This document shows positions 50,877 through 59,843 of a stretch of 64,000 nucleotides of DNA, piece after piece; positions within the stretch are counted from its first letter, which is position 1; every line of letters begins with the position of its first letter. A program made the translations under genes and the position numbers. Under the pieces are notes generated by a model. It did not search any database. It was not told the origin of the DNA and saw only the letters and a program-made list of their open reading frames with translations. This DNA comes from Rhodopirellula sp. SM50. Its GTDB lineage: Bacteria > Planctomycetota > Planctomycetia > Pirellulales > Pirellulaceae. The stretch lies in contig NZ_NTFY01000030.1 of assembly GCF_002289565.1 (NCBI RefSeq), forward strand, positions 124,001 through 188,000, written 5' to 3'.

Positions 50877-53800
50877 TTAATTTTTAACCGCCGTCGCTTT
50901 TTCCCAGACGACGGCAGCGACAGGATCTCGATCGCCTGAAGGGGTCATCGAGACACAGCGTGGCCGAAATCCGCTGCGCAGCATTTCGGCGCCGACTAAT
51001 TGGACGGTGCGAGGAGATTCTCCGAAGATCAGCCGCGTGGCGACCCCCTTTTCGTCGCTCCGCCAGACACCGGAGTAGAAGGTTGTTTTTTCATCATGCG
51101 ACCGTGACACTTTGAATGATCGGCAGGGATAGCGGTCCATGCCGGCCCGTCGGATCTCGCCAAACATCGTTTCGAAGGAATTGGTGTAGGCAAACCAGGG
51201 TTCGAGCGCCGGCTCATCAAACCGTTCCCATAGCTCGCAGTACCGTAGCTGGCTGTCGGCATCGTAGTAGCATTGCCGCAAGATCGGTTCGTAGTCATTC
51301 ATCTTGCCGTGAAACGTATCGGTTGCCTGTTTGGGCGATTCGCCAAGCGCCAGCCACTGTGTTGCGGTTCCGGGCAGATCATTTCGCCAAAGTGCGAAAT
51401 AGCGTTCCTCAGAACCGGGGCGATCTTCGACGTATCCGCCGACATCGGCCAAACGGTATCCCGAAGCGATCATTTGTTGCTGCTTTTCGTTCAGTGATTC
51501 CTCATTCAAATCCAGTTCCCAAATCGCATCAAATTTTCCGGTCTGCCAACCGGCCGAAACGACGACCTGCCCACCGCTCCACACCGGTGAAATCGACGAC
51601 AGACGGTAGCCGGCGGTGGCGAGTTGCTGATCCAACCGGTTAAAGTTGGCAATGGGGACACCGAGCACGAATGCCCCGTTTTCGCTCGCACCTCCATGCG
51701 ATTGATTGATTTCCTCGCGAATCGACTCATCGACAGGAACGTCGATGAATGGCTCATCCAGGCTCGAGGGTTCTCGTCGCGATTCGATTCCCCATGTCGC
51801 CAAGTACTTTTTCGCTTGAACGTCGTGGATCGAATCCACTTTCGCGGGCTGCCAGACCTGCTGCGCAATATCGGACGATGGAGTGGTCGTGACTTTGTCG
51901 CCAGGAAGTGCAAAACGTTCGAGCCCCGAGGACAGTCCGGCGTAGACCAATTGTTGCGAAATGCGCGTCAAATCCCAAATCGCTACGCCTCCATCGGTCA
52001 GTCCGATCGCCAACCGTTGACCTCCAGGCGCCCATCGGATCGCATTGATCGATGCGTGTTCATCTGCCAAATCGAACATCGTCGAACGTGTTTGCAAGTC
52101 CAACAATCGCACGTTTCGGTGGCTCGCCTGGACCGCCAGGAGGTCGCCCGATGGTGCGATCGCGATGACGGGGGAACTCAGTCGACCGAGTTCCGCGATT
52201 TCGCGGTTCGCCTGCTCCTTTTTCAAGTCCCACTCCAGCAATGTTCCGTCTGCGGAAATGGCGATCAGATTTTGATCATTTGGTGACGCGACCAGATTGC
52301 TGGAAAACATCCGCTTCCCGATCGTGCGTGACTTCGAATCAGGATCGGACAGATCGATCCATCCGAAAAGTAACCTGGCATTGACGGCGATGTATCTGGA
52401 CGATGCGTCAAATGTCATCGATTGGCCGAAGATCGATTCGCGCCGCGCCTGACGCAATTCGATCGGGCCATCGCCGACACGCTGAATCTCCCAGACAGGG
52501 ATGCCTTCGGGGCCACACGAAGCGAACCATTTTCCGTCAGGACTGAAGGCAATGTCGTTGAACGCCGGACCATTTCGGTTGAGCTGCAGAATCGCGTTCA
52601 AGTTTCCATTTCCGGAAAGTTGCCAAACCAGGAGCGATCGGGAGGTGACGGCTGCAACCAGTGAACCATCCGGGGAGAACTGGACCGACTTCACAGCCTC
52701 GCCGACCGGCAACTTCGATAGCTCTGTGCCGGCTCGGGTGTCCCAGAACCGGACGGTACCATCTTGACTGCCGCTCGCCAGCACCGCCTTTGAAGGGTGA
52801 AACGCGACGCAGCTGACTGGTCGTTGATGTCCATGTAGGACAATGCGTTCGGGGGTATCGGCCAAGTTCCAGATCCGTAACCGCTCCGCTCCTGAGGAGA
52901 AAACGCGTGTCCCACCCGGGCTGAACCCCGCCGAGCCGAGTGGCGGGGAACCGGGGTGGGACAACGTCGCGATCAATCGCTGTGTCAATAGATTCCAGAG
53001 GTGCACCGCGCCCAATTCGTTCACGGTAATCAGCCGTGTGGCATTGGCGCTGACCGCCAAGCTGAAAATGGGATCCGTCTGAATGACGGACCACTGTGAA
53101 AAATCATCACAGCGGTACGTCGCAAAACCCTGATCCGATCCGACGACCAGGAATTGTCCGTCGCTGGAGAATTGCATATTGGGCACTCCAGCCCCTGGTG
53201 CACGAATTCTTTTGACCAGCTCGCCCGTCGCAGCATTCCAGATGAAGACGGACTCGGGCGTATCGGCAGCGGCAACGTAGTGTTGATCCGGGCTGATCGC
53301 GGTGGTCAGAAAGCCGTGTTGCCGGAACAGAAATTCATAGTCCGACGGTGCCTGAAAGCTGCGAACGGACTTGCCGTCGGAAAGGTCGATCAATCGGATT
53401 TGAAACCGATCGATCAATGCGATCTGATCCTGTCCGGCACCGACGTCCATGTAGTGACTGGTGTAAGCCGCGGTGCACTCCCATTGTCTCGTCCAGCGAC
53501 CGTCTTGATGTTGGTCCCATCGCTCTAGTGAGTCTTTGTCGACCATCAGAAGCGTCGTGCCGCCGTTGGCCATGGCCAACGCACGAACATCCAATCCGAT
53601 TCGGTACACCCGAGACTGCTCGCTGCCGTCGCCGACGTGACGCACCACCACGTCTCCTCCGGCGACCGCGACGGCAATCCGCTCCTCATCCAAGAACGTT
53701 GCCGCACCGGGTGAATCAACCAACGCGGGACCTTCGACGGTCGTCGGCTGATTCCCGACAAAATCGCCGAAACACAGAATCGCTTCTTGTCGTATCCGGG

Positions 53801-55217
53801 CTTCGTCCTTCTGCACGCCGGTCAACCGAAAGGCTTGCTGAAGCAACGTCAATACGCGTTGTCGGTAACCACTTTGACGAGCGCGACGCGTCGCTTCGGC
53901 TTCACCGATCAACGACGCGTACAGATTCTGCTTCGCTTCCGCGGTCGCCCGTTCTGCTTCGGCCCGCCGGTATTCCGCCATCTGCCACCAGAACCCGACT
54001 GAGACGAGACCGGTCAGGAGAGCAACCATCAGCAGGGATAGCAACGACGCAACCTCGGGGCGCCGTTTGCACCACTTCCAGGCACGTGAGGACCAACCGA
54101 TAGGCTTGGCTTGGATGGCGTGTCCATTGAGGAACCGTCGCAGATCGTCGCGTAAGTCCGCAGCGCTGCGATACCTGGACTCAGGTGCCTTCTCAAGACA
54201 CTTCAAACAGATGGTTTCAAGATCTCTCGGCACTCCCGGATTCAACAGACGTGGTCGGACGGGCTCTTTCTCGATGACTTGGCGAATCGTTTCGACCGTT
54301 GACTCGGCAACGAATGGCGCTCGCCCGACAAGACAGGTGTAGAGAATCGCGCCGAGCGCATAGACGTCACTCGGGACACCGACGAGACCATGTTCGGCTG
54401 CTGCCTGCTCGGGAGCCATGAAACGTGGCGTTCCAAGGATCTGCCCGGAATGTGTGATCTCTCCCAGATCAGCGTCAGCTTCGAACAGCGACTTGGAGAG
54501 CCCGAAGTCGGTGATGTGGGGCTCACCGTTAACATCAAGCAGCACGTTGGCGGGCTTGAGGTCGCGATGCAACACGCCCCGCCGGTGAGCAAAATGAATT
54601 GCGTCCGCCAACGTGGCGACCAGTTCCGCGGCGCGACGGGGCGGCAATGAGTCTTCACGGAGTGTCCCAGCAAGACTTTCACCCTCGATGAAATCCATCG
54701 TGAAGTAATGGTGCCCGTGATGTTTGCCGATCTCATGCACACCAACGATATGCGGATGCTTCAGCGCGGCTGCCGAACGGGCTTCGCGGTGAAAACGCTC
54801 CACTTGCGCATCATTGGCGAGTCGACCACTCAGAATCATCTTCAGTGCGACCGTTCGACGCAGTGATTCTTGGCGTGCTTTGAAAACGATCCCCATGCCC
54901 CCGCGAGCCACTTCACCGAGAATGAGATATTCGCCGATGTACCGAATCGATGCGTTTGGTTGCACGGACGATTGTGTGAGCTGCGAGACTTGCGTGGCGT
55001 TGTTCGCATGGTCTGATGTCGCCTCGCAATCCTCGACCGCTTGGTCGAGCAGGTCCAAGTCCGCAAAGAAGGAATGAAGCCCCTTTTCGAACTCCTTGTG
55101 ACGATTGATGAAGACCTGGCGCGGGACGGATTGTCCGCTTTCGATCAACCGGTAGTATTCATGGACGATGCGGTCGAAGGCTTCATCGCGATCCGGGTCG
55201 TCGCTAGCGTCCGCCAT
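50877..55217 (-). CDS. Ser/Thr kinase with WD40 propellers and C-terminal BTRD-like repeats
   Basis: A 1446-residue membrane kinase. An N-terminal helical segment (1-90) precedes the kinase domain (about 97-360; GRGMGI-like loop ARGGMGIVFKA, Lys126, HRDLKPAN, DFGLSKS, GTPRFMAPEQ). One membrane helix (about 386-408) and a short coiled coil follow. Roughly 480-1130 is rich in WD40 blades (CVAFHPSKAVLASGSQDGTVRFWD is the clearest). The last 250 residues carry repeats such as GYRLADVGGYVEDRPGSEERYFALW, resembling bacterial tandem repeat domain 1. The start overlaps the ECF sigma gene by 14 bases, so sigma and kinase are coupled; such ECF-kinase pairs are known in Planctomycetes. Confidence 0.92.
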   Translation of the reverse strand: MADASDDPDRDEAFDRIVHEYYRLIESGQSVPRQVFINRHKEFEKGLHSFFADLDLLDQAVEDCEATSDHANNATQVSQLTQSSVQPNASIRYIGEYLILGEVARGGMGIVFKARQESLRRTVALKMILSGRLANDAQVERFHREARSAAALKHPHIVGVHEIGKHHGHHYFTMDFIEGESLAGTLREDSLPPRRAAELVATLADAIHFAHRRGVLHRDLKPANVLLDVNGEPHITDFGLSKSLFEADADLGEITHSGQILGTPRFMAPEQAAAEHGLVGVPSDVYALGAILYTCLVGRAPFVAESTVETIRQVIEKEPVRPRLLNPGVPRDLETICLKCLEKAPESRYRSAADLRDDLRRFLNGHAIQAKPIGWSSRAWKWCKRRPEVASLLSLLMVALLTGLVSVGFWWQMAEYRRAEAERATAEAKQNLYASLIGEAEATRRARQSGYRQRVLTLLQQAFRLTGVQKDEARIRQEAILCFGDFVGNQPTTVEGPALVDSPGAATFLDEERIAVAVAGGDVVVRHVGDGSEQSRVYRIGLDVRALAMANGGTTLLMVDKDSLERWDQHQDGRWTRQWECTAAYTSHYMDVGAGQDQIALIDRFQIRLIDLSDGKSVRSFQAPSDYEFLFRQHGFLTTAISPDQHYVAAADTPESVFIWNAATGELVKRIRAPGAGVPNMQFSSDGQFLVVGSDQGFATYRCDDFSQWSVIQTDPIFSLAVSANATRLITVNELGAVHLWNLLTQRLIATLSHPGSPPLGSAGFSPGGTRVFSSGAERLRIWNLADTPERIVLHGHQRPVSCVAFHPSKAVLASGSQDGTVRFWDTRAGTELSKLPVGEAVKSVQFSPDGSLVAAVTSRSLLVWQLSGNGNLNAILQLNRNGPAFNDIAFSPDGKWFASCGPEGIPVWEIQRVGDGPIELRQARRESIFGQSMTFDASSRYIAVNARLLFGWIDLSDPDSKSRTIGKRMFSSNLVASPNDQNLIAISADGTLLEWDLKKEQANREIAELGRLSSPVIAIAPSGDLLAVQASHRNVRLLDLQTRSTMFDLADEHASINAIRWAPGGQRLAIGLTDGGVAIWDLTRISQQLVYAGLSSGLERFALPGDKVTTTPSSDIAQQVWQPAKVDSIHDVQAKKYLATWGIESRREPSSLDEPFIDVPVDESIREEINQSHGGASENGAFVLGVPIANFNRLDQQLATAGYRLSSISPVWSGGQVVVSAGWQTGKFDAIWELDLNEESLNEKQQQMIASGYRLADVGGYVEDRPGSEERYFALWRNDLPGTATQWLALGESPKQATDTFHGKMNDYEPILRQCYYDADSQLRYCELWERFDEPALEPWFAYTNSFETMFGEIRRAGMDRYPCRSFKVSRSHDEKTTFYSGVWRSDEKGVATRLIFGESPRTVQLVGAEMLRSGFRPRCVSMTPSGDRDPVAAVVWEKATAVKN

Positions 55218-55776
55218 GATGTTCCGCCGTGTTCAACTTGTTTCGAAGTTTCTTCAATCCGCGTCGAAGCAGTCCGGCGACCGCTTCGGGGGATCGACCG
55301 AGGTGCACTGCGATGTCGGAGACTTTCCATCCATGCACATGCTTGAGCATCACCGCGGTGCATTCCGCTTCCAACAAAGAGCCCATCGCTTCGGCGAGTT
55401 GTTCGGCACGTTCCTGTCGAATCAGGTGTTGGCTCGGTGAAGTCTGCTTGGCAGGCAATTCGCCGATAATCCGCAGCGCCGATTCGTGCAGTTGTTGATC
55501 GATCGAACGTTCAAGACGAATGTCACGTTTTTGAGCTTGATATTTGTTCACCAGATTGATCAACGTGTGCGTCAAAATGGTTTTCAGCCACGCTCTCAAT
55601 TCGACTTCGCTGGACCCTCGAAATCCATCCAGATCCTGGTAAGCCCGCAACAGCGTCGTCTGGACGACGTCGGAAACGTCTTCCTTGGAGCGGAAACGCG
55701 GGTTCAGTTGCATGTCGGCGAGGACTCTCAGGTATCGCCGATACTGCTCAAGATTCTGTGGTTTGTCACATGACAT
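55204..55776 (-). CDS. ECF-type RNA polymerase sigma factor
   Basis: 190 residues. Region 2 includes SKEDVSDVVQTTLLRAYQDLDGFRGSSEVELRAWLKTIL, the core-binding and -10-recognising helices. Region 4 includes LLEAECTAVMLKHVHGWKVSDIAVHLGRSPEAVAGLLRRGLKKLR, the -35-binding HTH. No anti-sigma gene adjoins. Instead the frame overlaps the start of the WD40 kinase by 14 bases, matching the ECF groups of Planctomycetes that are thought to be controlled by a linked Ser/Thr kinase. Direct phosphorylation of this sigma factor is inference. Target promoters cannot be read from the window. Confidence 0.93.
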   Translation of the reverse strand: MSCDKPQNLEQYRRYLRVLADMQLNPRFRSKEDVSDVVQTTLLRAYQDLDGFRGSSEVELRAWLKTILTHTLINLVNKYQAQKRDIRLERSIDQQLHESALRIIGELPAKQTSPSQHLIRQERAEQLAEAMGSLLEAECTAVMLKHVHGWKVSDIAVHLGRSPEAVAGLLRRGLKKLRNKLNTAEHHGGR

Positions 55777-55893
55777 CGCGTCAACTCAGGTCGTTAAACC
55801 GGCGTCAACCCGCATCCGTGATGGGTGGGGAATGATCGCTGCCAACTAGGAGACAACGTCGGGCCGACATTAGACCACAATTTTTGAGATATT

Positions 55894-57036
55894 TTAGCGA
55901 TCGACGCGGCTCGTCGTCGGTTTCCACGTTTTCACCCGCCCCAGGCTGCCGCGGCCGTCTTCCAGACGTAATTGGACGTCTTCGGCAAGCTGCTCGCTGT
56001 CGGCATCCCAGTACGCGTGCTTCTGCGCATCGGTCATCGGCGCCAGCGGCGCGATGATGCGAAATCCCGTCATGCGACTCTGCTCGGACGTCATCCACCA
56101 CGAGCTGCGTGGAAAGTCTGGATCCTCGTCCCACCACTCGACCGTCGTCCGCACGACCGAATCCGCCGTGCAGTCTTCCGCGTCGCTGTCACCGTTGCCG
56201 CCGCAGGCGACGTGCCCATAACGCAACCCCGTGACCGCCGTGTCTTCGATCACCAATTCAGAAACATTGCCGTGAACATCGTGCAGCCCCCAGGCGTTGG
56301 GTAGCTTCGTCCCGACACGCAGGGTCAACGAATCGCCCGGCGTGTTCTCTAGATAAACGGAGAACTCGCCGAGTCGGTTGACGTCGTTGCCGTAACAATA
56401 ACGCGTTTCACTGCCCGCCAAAGCGGCATGCTGCCATTCGCTTCGCAGCGGCAGGCGATAGGTTTGACCGGTCAGCAGCGTCAGGTACTTGGTGTATTGC
56501 CGAGCCGCAAATTGACTGACCGTCGTCACGGGGGAATCCGGTGCACCGGCATACTCGAAATTGTATCGGGTGTCATAGACGTCCGTCGGTCCGGTCACGG
56601 CGTCGACGTCCGTCGGTGAGTTCGCTTGGTTGATGCCTTGGGATGCATCCTTCTTCTGCACGTAATACAACTGTCGATACGGCAGGTACTGCTCCATTGT
56701 GATTTCGTACTTGCCGATCCAAAACGGTCCAAAGGAAACCTGCTGCGTGGTTCCCGCCGGCTGATCCTTTGCGACCGGTTTTCCGAAGTCATCGAAGTGC
56801 TGAAACGGTGGCGGCGGCTCGATCGTCACCGTGCCGCCGGGAACCGGCAGCATCTCGATGACCACGTTGGAGCCGGGGATGGGCTGACCGTAGGGGATCA
56901 TGAATCCCCGTGGCGTCTTCACAAACCGCCCGTCGGCGGGCTGATCCGGCACCAGTCTCGTTTCAGGCCCTCCGGCATAGGTCCAGGAAGCGAACAGGGC
57001 GACCGTCAATGCAACGCGAGTCGACAGATTGATCAC
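55894..57036 (-). CDS. Secreted SUMF1-fold (FGE-like) protein
   Basis: 380 residues with a signal peptide (MINLSTRVALTVALFASWTYA). The body is the SUMF1/FGE-sulfatase fold: FWIGKYEITMEQYLPYRQLYYV, VSQFAARQYTKYLTLLTGQTYRLPLRSEWQHAALAGSE, WGLHDVHGNVSELVIED and RMTGFRIIAPLAPM. The paired active-site Cys of true formylglycine-generating enzyme is not in its usual place near the end. Cys occur instead at RYCYG, HVACGG and AEDCTAD and may form disulfides. A carbohydrate- or protein-binding role outside the cell is more likely than sulfatase activation. It follows the ECF gene on the same strand after a gap of about 120 bases upstream of the ECF start. Confidence 0.83.
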   Translation of the reverse strand: MINLSTRVALTVALFASWTYAGGPETRLVPDQPADGRFVKTPRGFMIPYGQPIPGSNVVIEMLPVPGGTVTIEPPPPFQHFDDFGKPVAKDQPAGTTQQVSFGPFWIGKYEITMEQYLPYRQLYYVQKKDASQGINQANSPTDVDAVTGPTDVYDTRYNFEYAGAPDSPVTTVSQFAARQYTKYLTLLTGQTYRLPLRSEWQHAALAGSETRYCYGNDVNRLGEFSVYLENTPGDSLTLRVGTKLPNAWGLHDVHGNVSELVIEDTAVTGLRYGHVACGGNGDSDAEDCTADSVVRTTVEWWDEDPDFPRSSWWMTSEQSRMTGFRIIAPLAPMTDAQKHAYWDADSEQLAEDVQLRLEDGRGSLGRVKTWKPTTSRVDR

Positions 57037-57133
57037 AAACTCTCCTCAGATACGCCCACCGCGAATCAGCCCCGCCCAGTAAAACCAGCATAGCCGTTCT
57101 CGGACTCTGCCGGGGAACGGTGCTCGAGAGAAC

Positions 57134-57179
57134 AAACCGCTAATGGACGCTGATGAACACTAATGGGAAGAATTCAGGA
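57134..57179. repeat. Left arm of the GxxExxY cassette
   Basis: Three 10-base units in a row (CTAATGGACG, CTGATGAACA, CTAATGGGAA) from 57140, followed by GAATTCAGGA. The gene's stop codon (57174-57176 on the minus strand) lies in the last part. Confidence 0.85.
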
Positions 57180-57599
57180 GCCATTTTCGGTGTCATCAAG
57201 ATGCGGAAGAAACTCAGACAAGATGAATCGTTTGTACTGAAGCTTGCCAATTGGTCCGAAGTTTATCAAATAGCCGACTGGACTTCTTGTAATCCGCATG
57301 TAGTTCAACAACTGCGCTTCGTGTTCGGGAGTTAGTGCACGGACTGCTTTCAATTCCACAACAATCTGTTCTGACACAAACAGATCCGGTATGTAGCGTT
57401 TTTCCAGGACTTCATCTTTGTAGTGAACGAGCAATCGCCTTTTCGATTCGAAAGAAATTTTACGTAGTCCAAGTTCGATCTCCAGGCACTCCTGATAGAT
57501 TTCCTCCAGCAATCCGCCACCAAGGATATTGTGGACCTCAAAGGCAGCCCCCATGAGCGCGTATCCTTCGTTGGCAAACTTTTGACTTTCTCCTGTCAT
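57174..57599 (-). CDS. GxxExxY protein
   Basis: 141 residues from ATG 57599; GTG 57602 directly before it is also possible. The family name motif is present as GGGLLEEIYQECLEIEL (G-x-x-E-x-x-Y). A PD-(D/E)xK-like core follows: YIPDLFVSEQIVVELKAVRALTPEHEAQLLNYM, giving Asp, Glu-x-Lys and Gln in the order of that nuclease fold. The full-length motif set and normal size suggest an intact gene. The biochemical function of the family is not settled; a nuclease-like role is inferred from the fold. The gene sits alone between the two inverted arms and its stop overlaps one arm, unlike neighbouring genes. Confidence 0.9.
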   Translation of the reverse strand: MTGESQKFANEGYALMGAAFEVHNILGGGLLEEIYQECLEIELGLRKISFESKRRLLVHYKDEVLEKRYIPDLFVSEQIVVELKAVRALTPEHEAQLLNYMRITRSPVGYLINFGPIGKLQYKRFILSEFLPHLDDTENGS

Positions 57600-57655
57600 C
57601 ACGGCCCCCGCTTTCGCAAATTCCGATCACTGTTTTCCACAAAACTCAATGCGTG

Positions 57656-57708
57656 TCCTGAATTTTTTCATTCTCTTATTAGCGTTCATCAGTGTTCATT
57701 AGCGGTTT
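57656..57708. repeat. Right arm of the GxxExxY cassette
   Basis: Inverse of the left arm: reversed it reads AAACCGCTAATGAACACTGATG, then AACGCTAATAAGAG and AATTCAGGA. Differences from the left arm fall mainly at the inner end. Confidence 0.85.
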
Positions 57709-57737
57709 CCACACTCACCACTCCTCGCCAATCCACC

Positions 57738-59702
57738 CTACCTCGCACTCAGTTCTTTGACGGTTTCGACCAGGGCGATCGCGTTTTCGACGGGCGTCTC
57801 TTTGAACACACCGTGACCGAGGTTGAAGATATGCCCTTTACGGCCGGCGACGCTGTCGAGCAGGTCTGCGGCGCGAGAGCGAATCACATCGGGATCCGCT
57901 AACAGCACCGCCGGATCCAGATTTCCTTGCACGCTCTTGTCGCGGCCGATGCGGTCCCAGGCCAGCGGGAGCGGGATCCGCCAATCGACACCGACCACCG
58001 TCCGGCTGTCACCGCGAAGCAACGGCAACAACTCAGGGTTTCCGGTGGCGAAATTGATCACCGGCACGCCCGGCGCGATCCCCGCGATGATCTGATTCAT
58101 CCACGGCAACACGAATTCGCTGTATTCGATCGGCGACAGGCATCCGGCCCAGCTGTCGAACAGTTGAACGCATTGCGCCCCGGCGGCGATTTGGTGATTC
58201 AAGTAGACGGTGATCGCTTCGGACAGTGTGCTCATCAATTCCGCCCAGGCGCCGCCGCCGGTTTGCGAAACCGATTGGTACATCAACTTCTTCGTGTGGG
58301 TGTAAACCTTGCTGCCGCCGCCTTCGATCGCGTAGCTGGCCAACGTGAACGGCGAACCGGCGAACCCGATCAAGGGGATTTCGGCGGGCAGATCGGCGCG
58401 GGTTTGTCGGACCGTTTCGTAGACAAACCCCAGCGACTGGGGATCATCGAGTCGTTTTAAACGCGTCAGATCTTCGGCACCGCGGATCGGATTGTGAATC
58501 ACCGGTCCGTCCCCGGCGACAAACTCCAGATCAAAACCGAGCGGCTGCAGCAGCGGCAACAGGTCCGAAAAGATAATCGCCGCATCGACGCCCAGTCGTT
58601 CGACTGCGGTGCACATCACTTCGCTGCACAGGGCCGGGTTGGCACACAGTTCCAGAAAGCTCTGCTTGGCGCGGACTTCGCGATACTCGCTCATGTAGCG
58701 TCCGGCTTGCCGCATCAACCAGATCGGCGTCCGTTCGGTCGGCTCACCGCGACAGGCTTTCAGGAACAGGCTGTCGTGGGAGGGATGTTTTTCTGTCATG
58801 TCGTGTGATTGGGTGACGAACGAAATCGATTGACGGATCTTGTCGTCGGTCTCTTTCAATCGTTTTTTGGCGGCAACCAGTTGGCCGGAACGTCTGGCCG
58901 ATTCGACGACCAGGTGGCCCATCTTGGGATGCGACGGTTCCAGGTCGGCGTGCAGGTCACATTCGGTCAACATTTGCGACGTGGTCGGGCCGATCGATGC
59001 GATTGCCGTGGTCCGCAATCCCGATCGCAATTGATCGGTGATGCCCATCTGTTCGGCCATCCGCATCATGTTGACGATCTGGTGGGCGCTGGTCAGCAGC
59101 AACAGGTCGCGCTGTCCGTCGGCGATGGCCTGGATGTTTTCCCGCAGCGGATCGGTTTGTTCGGGAAAGTCCCAGCCGTAGACGCGAACCGGTTGGACCG
59201 ATGCGCCACGGGCTTCCAGTCCGGCGACCAGCGAGGCGTTGGAAATGCCGTATTCCTGCAGCCCGATTTCTTGATTGGCGACGGCCAGTTTGTGGTCGTC
59301 GATGTAACGCAAGATCTCACGCCACGTATTCGGTTCGCCGATCCGGTGTGTCGCTTTCACCCCCGCCTCGCGCAGCGCCGCGACGGGTTTGGGGCCGCGG
59401 CAAATGGTGGTGATGTCGGAGAGCGAATCGAGGAAACGCTGCGTGTTGACGTGTTTTTCGATCGAACGCATCAGAAAGCGAAATCCGACGCCGGTCATGA
59501 AGATCACGGTGCTGATTTGGCCGGTCATCACGCGATAGGCAAAATCGATGGCCGCCCGGTTCGGTTCAATCGGCACCTCCCGCATCGAGGGGCTCACGTG
59601 GGGGACGCCTCCGTGCCGCTCGATCAATCGCCGCATGTCGTCGCCGCGGCGGCTTTCCAAGGAAGCGACGTGGAGGCCGGCGAAATCAGCGTCATTGGGC
59701 AT
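57738..59702 (-). CDS. hemE: HemD-HemE fusion: uroporphyrinogen-III synthase and decarboxylase
   Basis: 654 residues from ATG 59702 (MPNDADFAGLHVASLESRRG); the 195 bases in frame upstream look non-coding. The N-terminal ~280 residues are HemD-like (ASLESRRGDDMRRLIERHGG, TVIFMTGVGFRFLMRS, DLLLLTSAHQIVNM, IGPTTSQMLTE) and would cyclise hydroxymethylbilane to uroporphyrinogen III. After a short linker, HemE starts around residue 302 (MTEKHPSHDSLFLKACRG) with the signature PIWLMRQAGRYMSEYREVR, IIFSDLLPLLQPLG, GFAGSPFTLASY and FNLGHGVFKETP; it removes four carboxyl groups to give coproporphyrinogen III. Fusion puts consecutive haem steps in one chain. It is divergent from trmB, with 141 bases between starts. 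Confidence 0.93.
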   Translation of the reverse strand: MPNDADFAGLHVASLESRRGDDMRRLIERHGGVPHVSPSMREVPIEPNRAAIDFAYRVMTGQISTVIFMTGVGFRFLMRSIEKHVNTQRFLDSLSDITTICRGPKPVAALREAGVKATHRIGEPNTWREILRYIDDHKLAVANQEIGLQEYGISNASLVAGLEARGASVQPVRVYGWDFPEQTDPLRENIQAIADGQRDLLLLTSAHQIVNMMRMAEQMGITDQLRSGLRTTAIASIGPTTSQMLTECDLHADLEPSHPKMGHLVVESARRSGQLVAAKKRLKETDDKIRQSISFVTQSHDMTEKHPSHDSLFLKACRGEPTERTPIWLMRQAGRYMSEYREVRAKQSFLELCANPALCSEVMCTAVERLGVDAAIIFSDLLPLLQPLGFDLEFVAGDGPVIHNPIRGAEDLTRLKRLDDPQSLGFVYETVRQTRADLPAEIPLIGFAGSPFTLASYAIEGGGSKVYTHTKKLMYQSVSQTGGGAWAELMSTLSEAITVYLNHQIAAGAQCVQLFDSWAGCLSPIEYSEFVLPWMNQIIAGIAPGVPVINFATGNPELLPLLRGDSRTVVGVDWRIPLPLAWDRIGRDKSVQGNLDPAVLLADPDVIRSRAADLLDSVAGRKGHIFNLGHGVFKETPVENAIALVETVKELSAR

Positions 59703-59843
59703 GGGTCGTTTTTCGTGCTGTTCAAGTGGAGAGCGGTGGGCACCAGGATCCGTGGCGGCATTGTAGACGTTTTCGCTGTCGTTACGATTACCTCTTGACG
59801 ACCAATTGACATCATCCCCCGCCGACCGGTTCCGATTTTTCCG

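Larger units (their letters stand above)
57134..57708. mobile_element. GxxExxY cassette bounded by inverted repeats
   Basis: The left arm (57134-57179) and right arm (57656-57708) are inverted: both outer ends begin AAACCGCTAATG and run inward to AATTCAGGA, with seven bases of length difference in the middle. Each arm carries three 10-bp units of CTAATGAACR type. The arms enclose one small gene, whose stop lies within the left arm. No transposase is encoded, so any mobility would need a helper. The call as an element is inference from symmetry. Confidence 0.6.
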
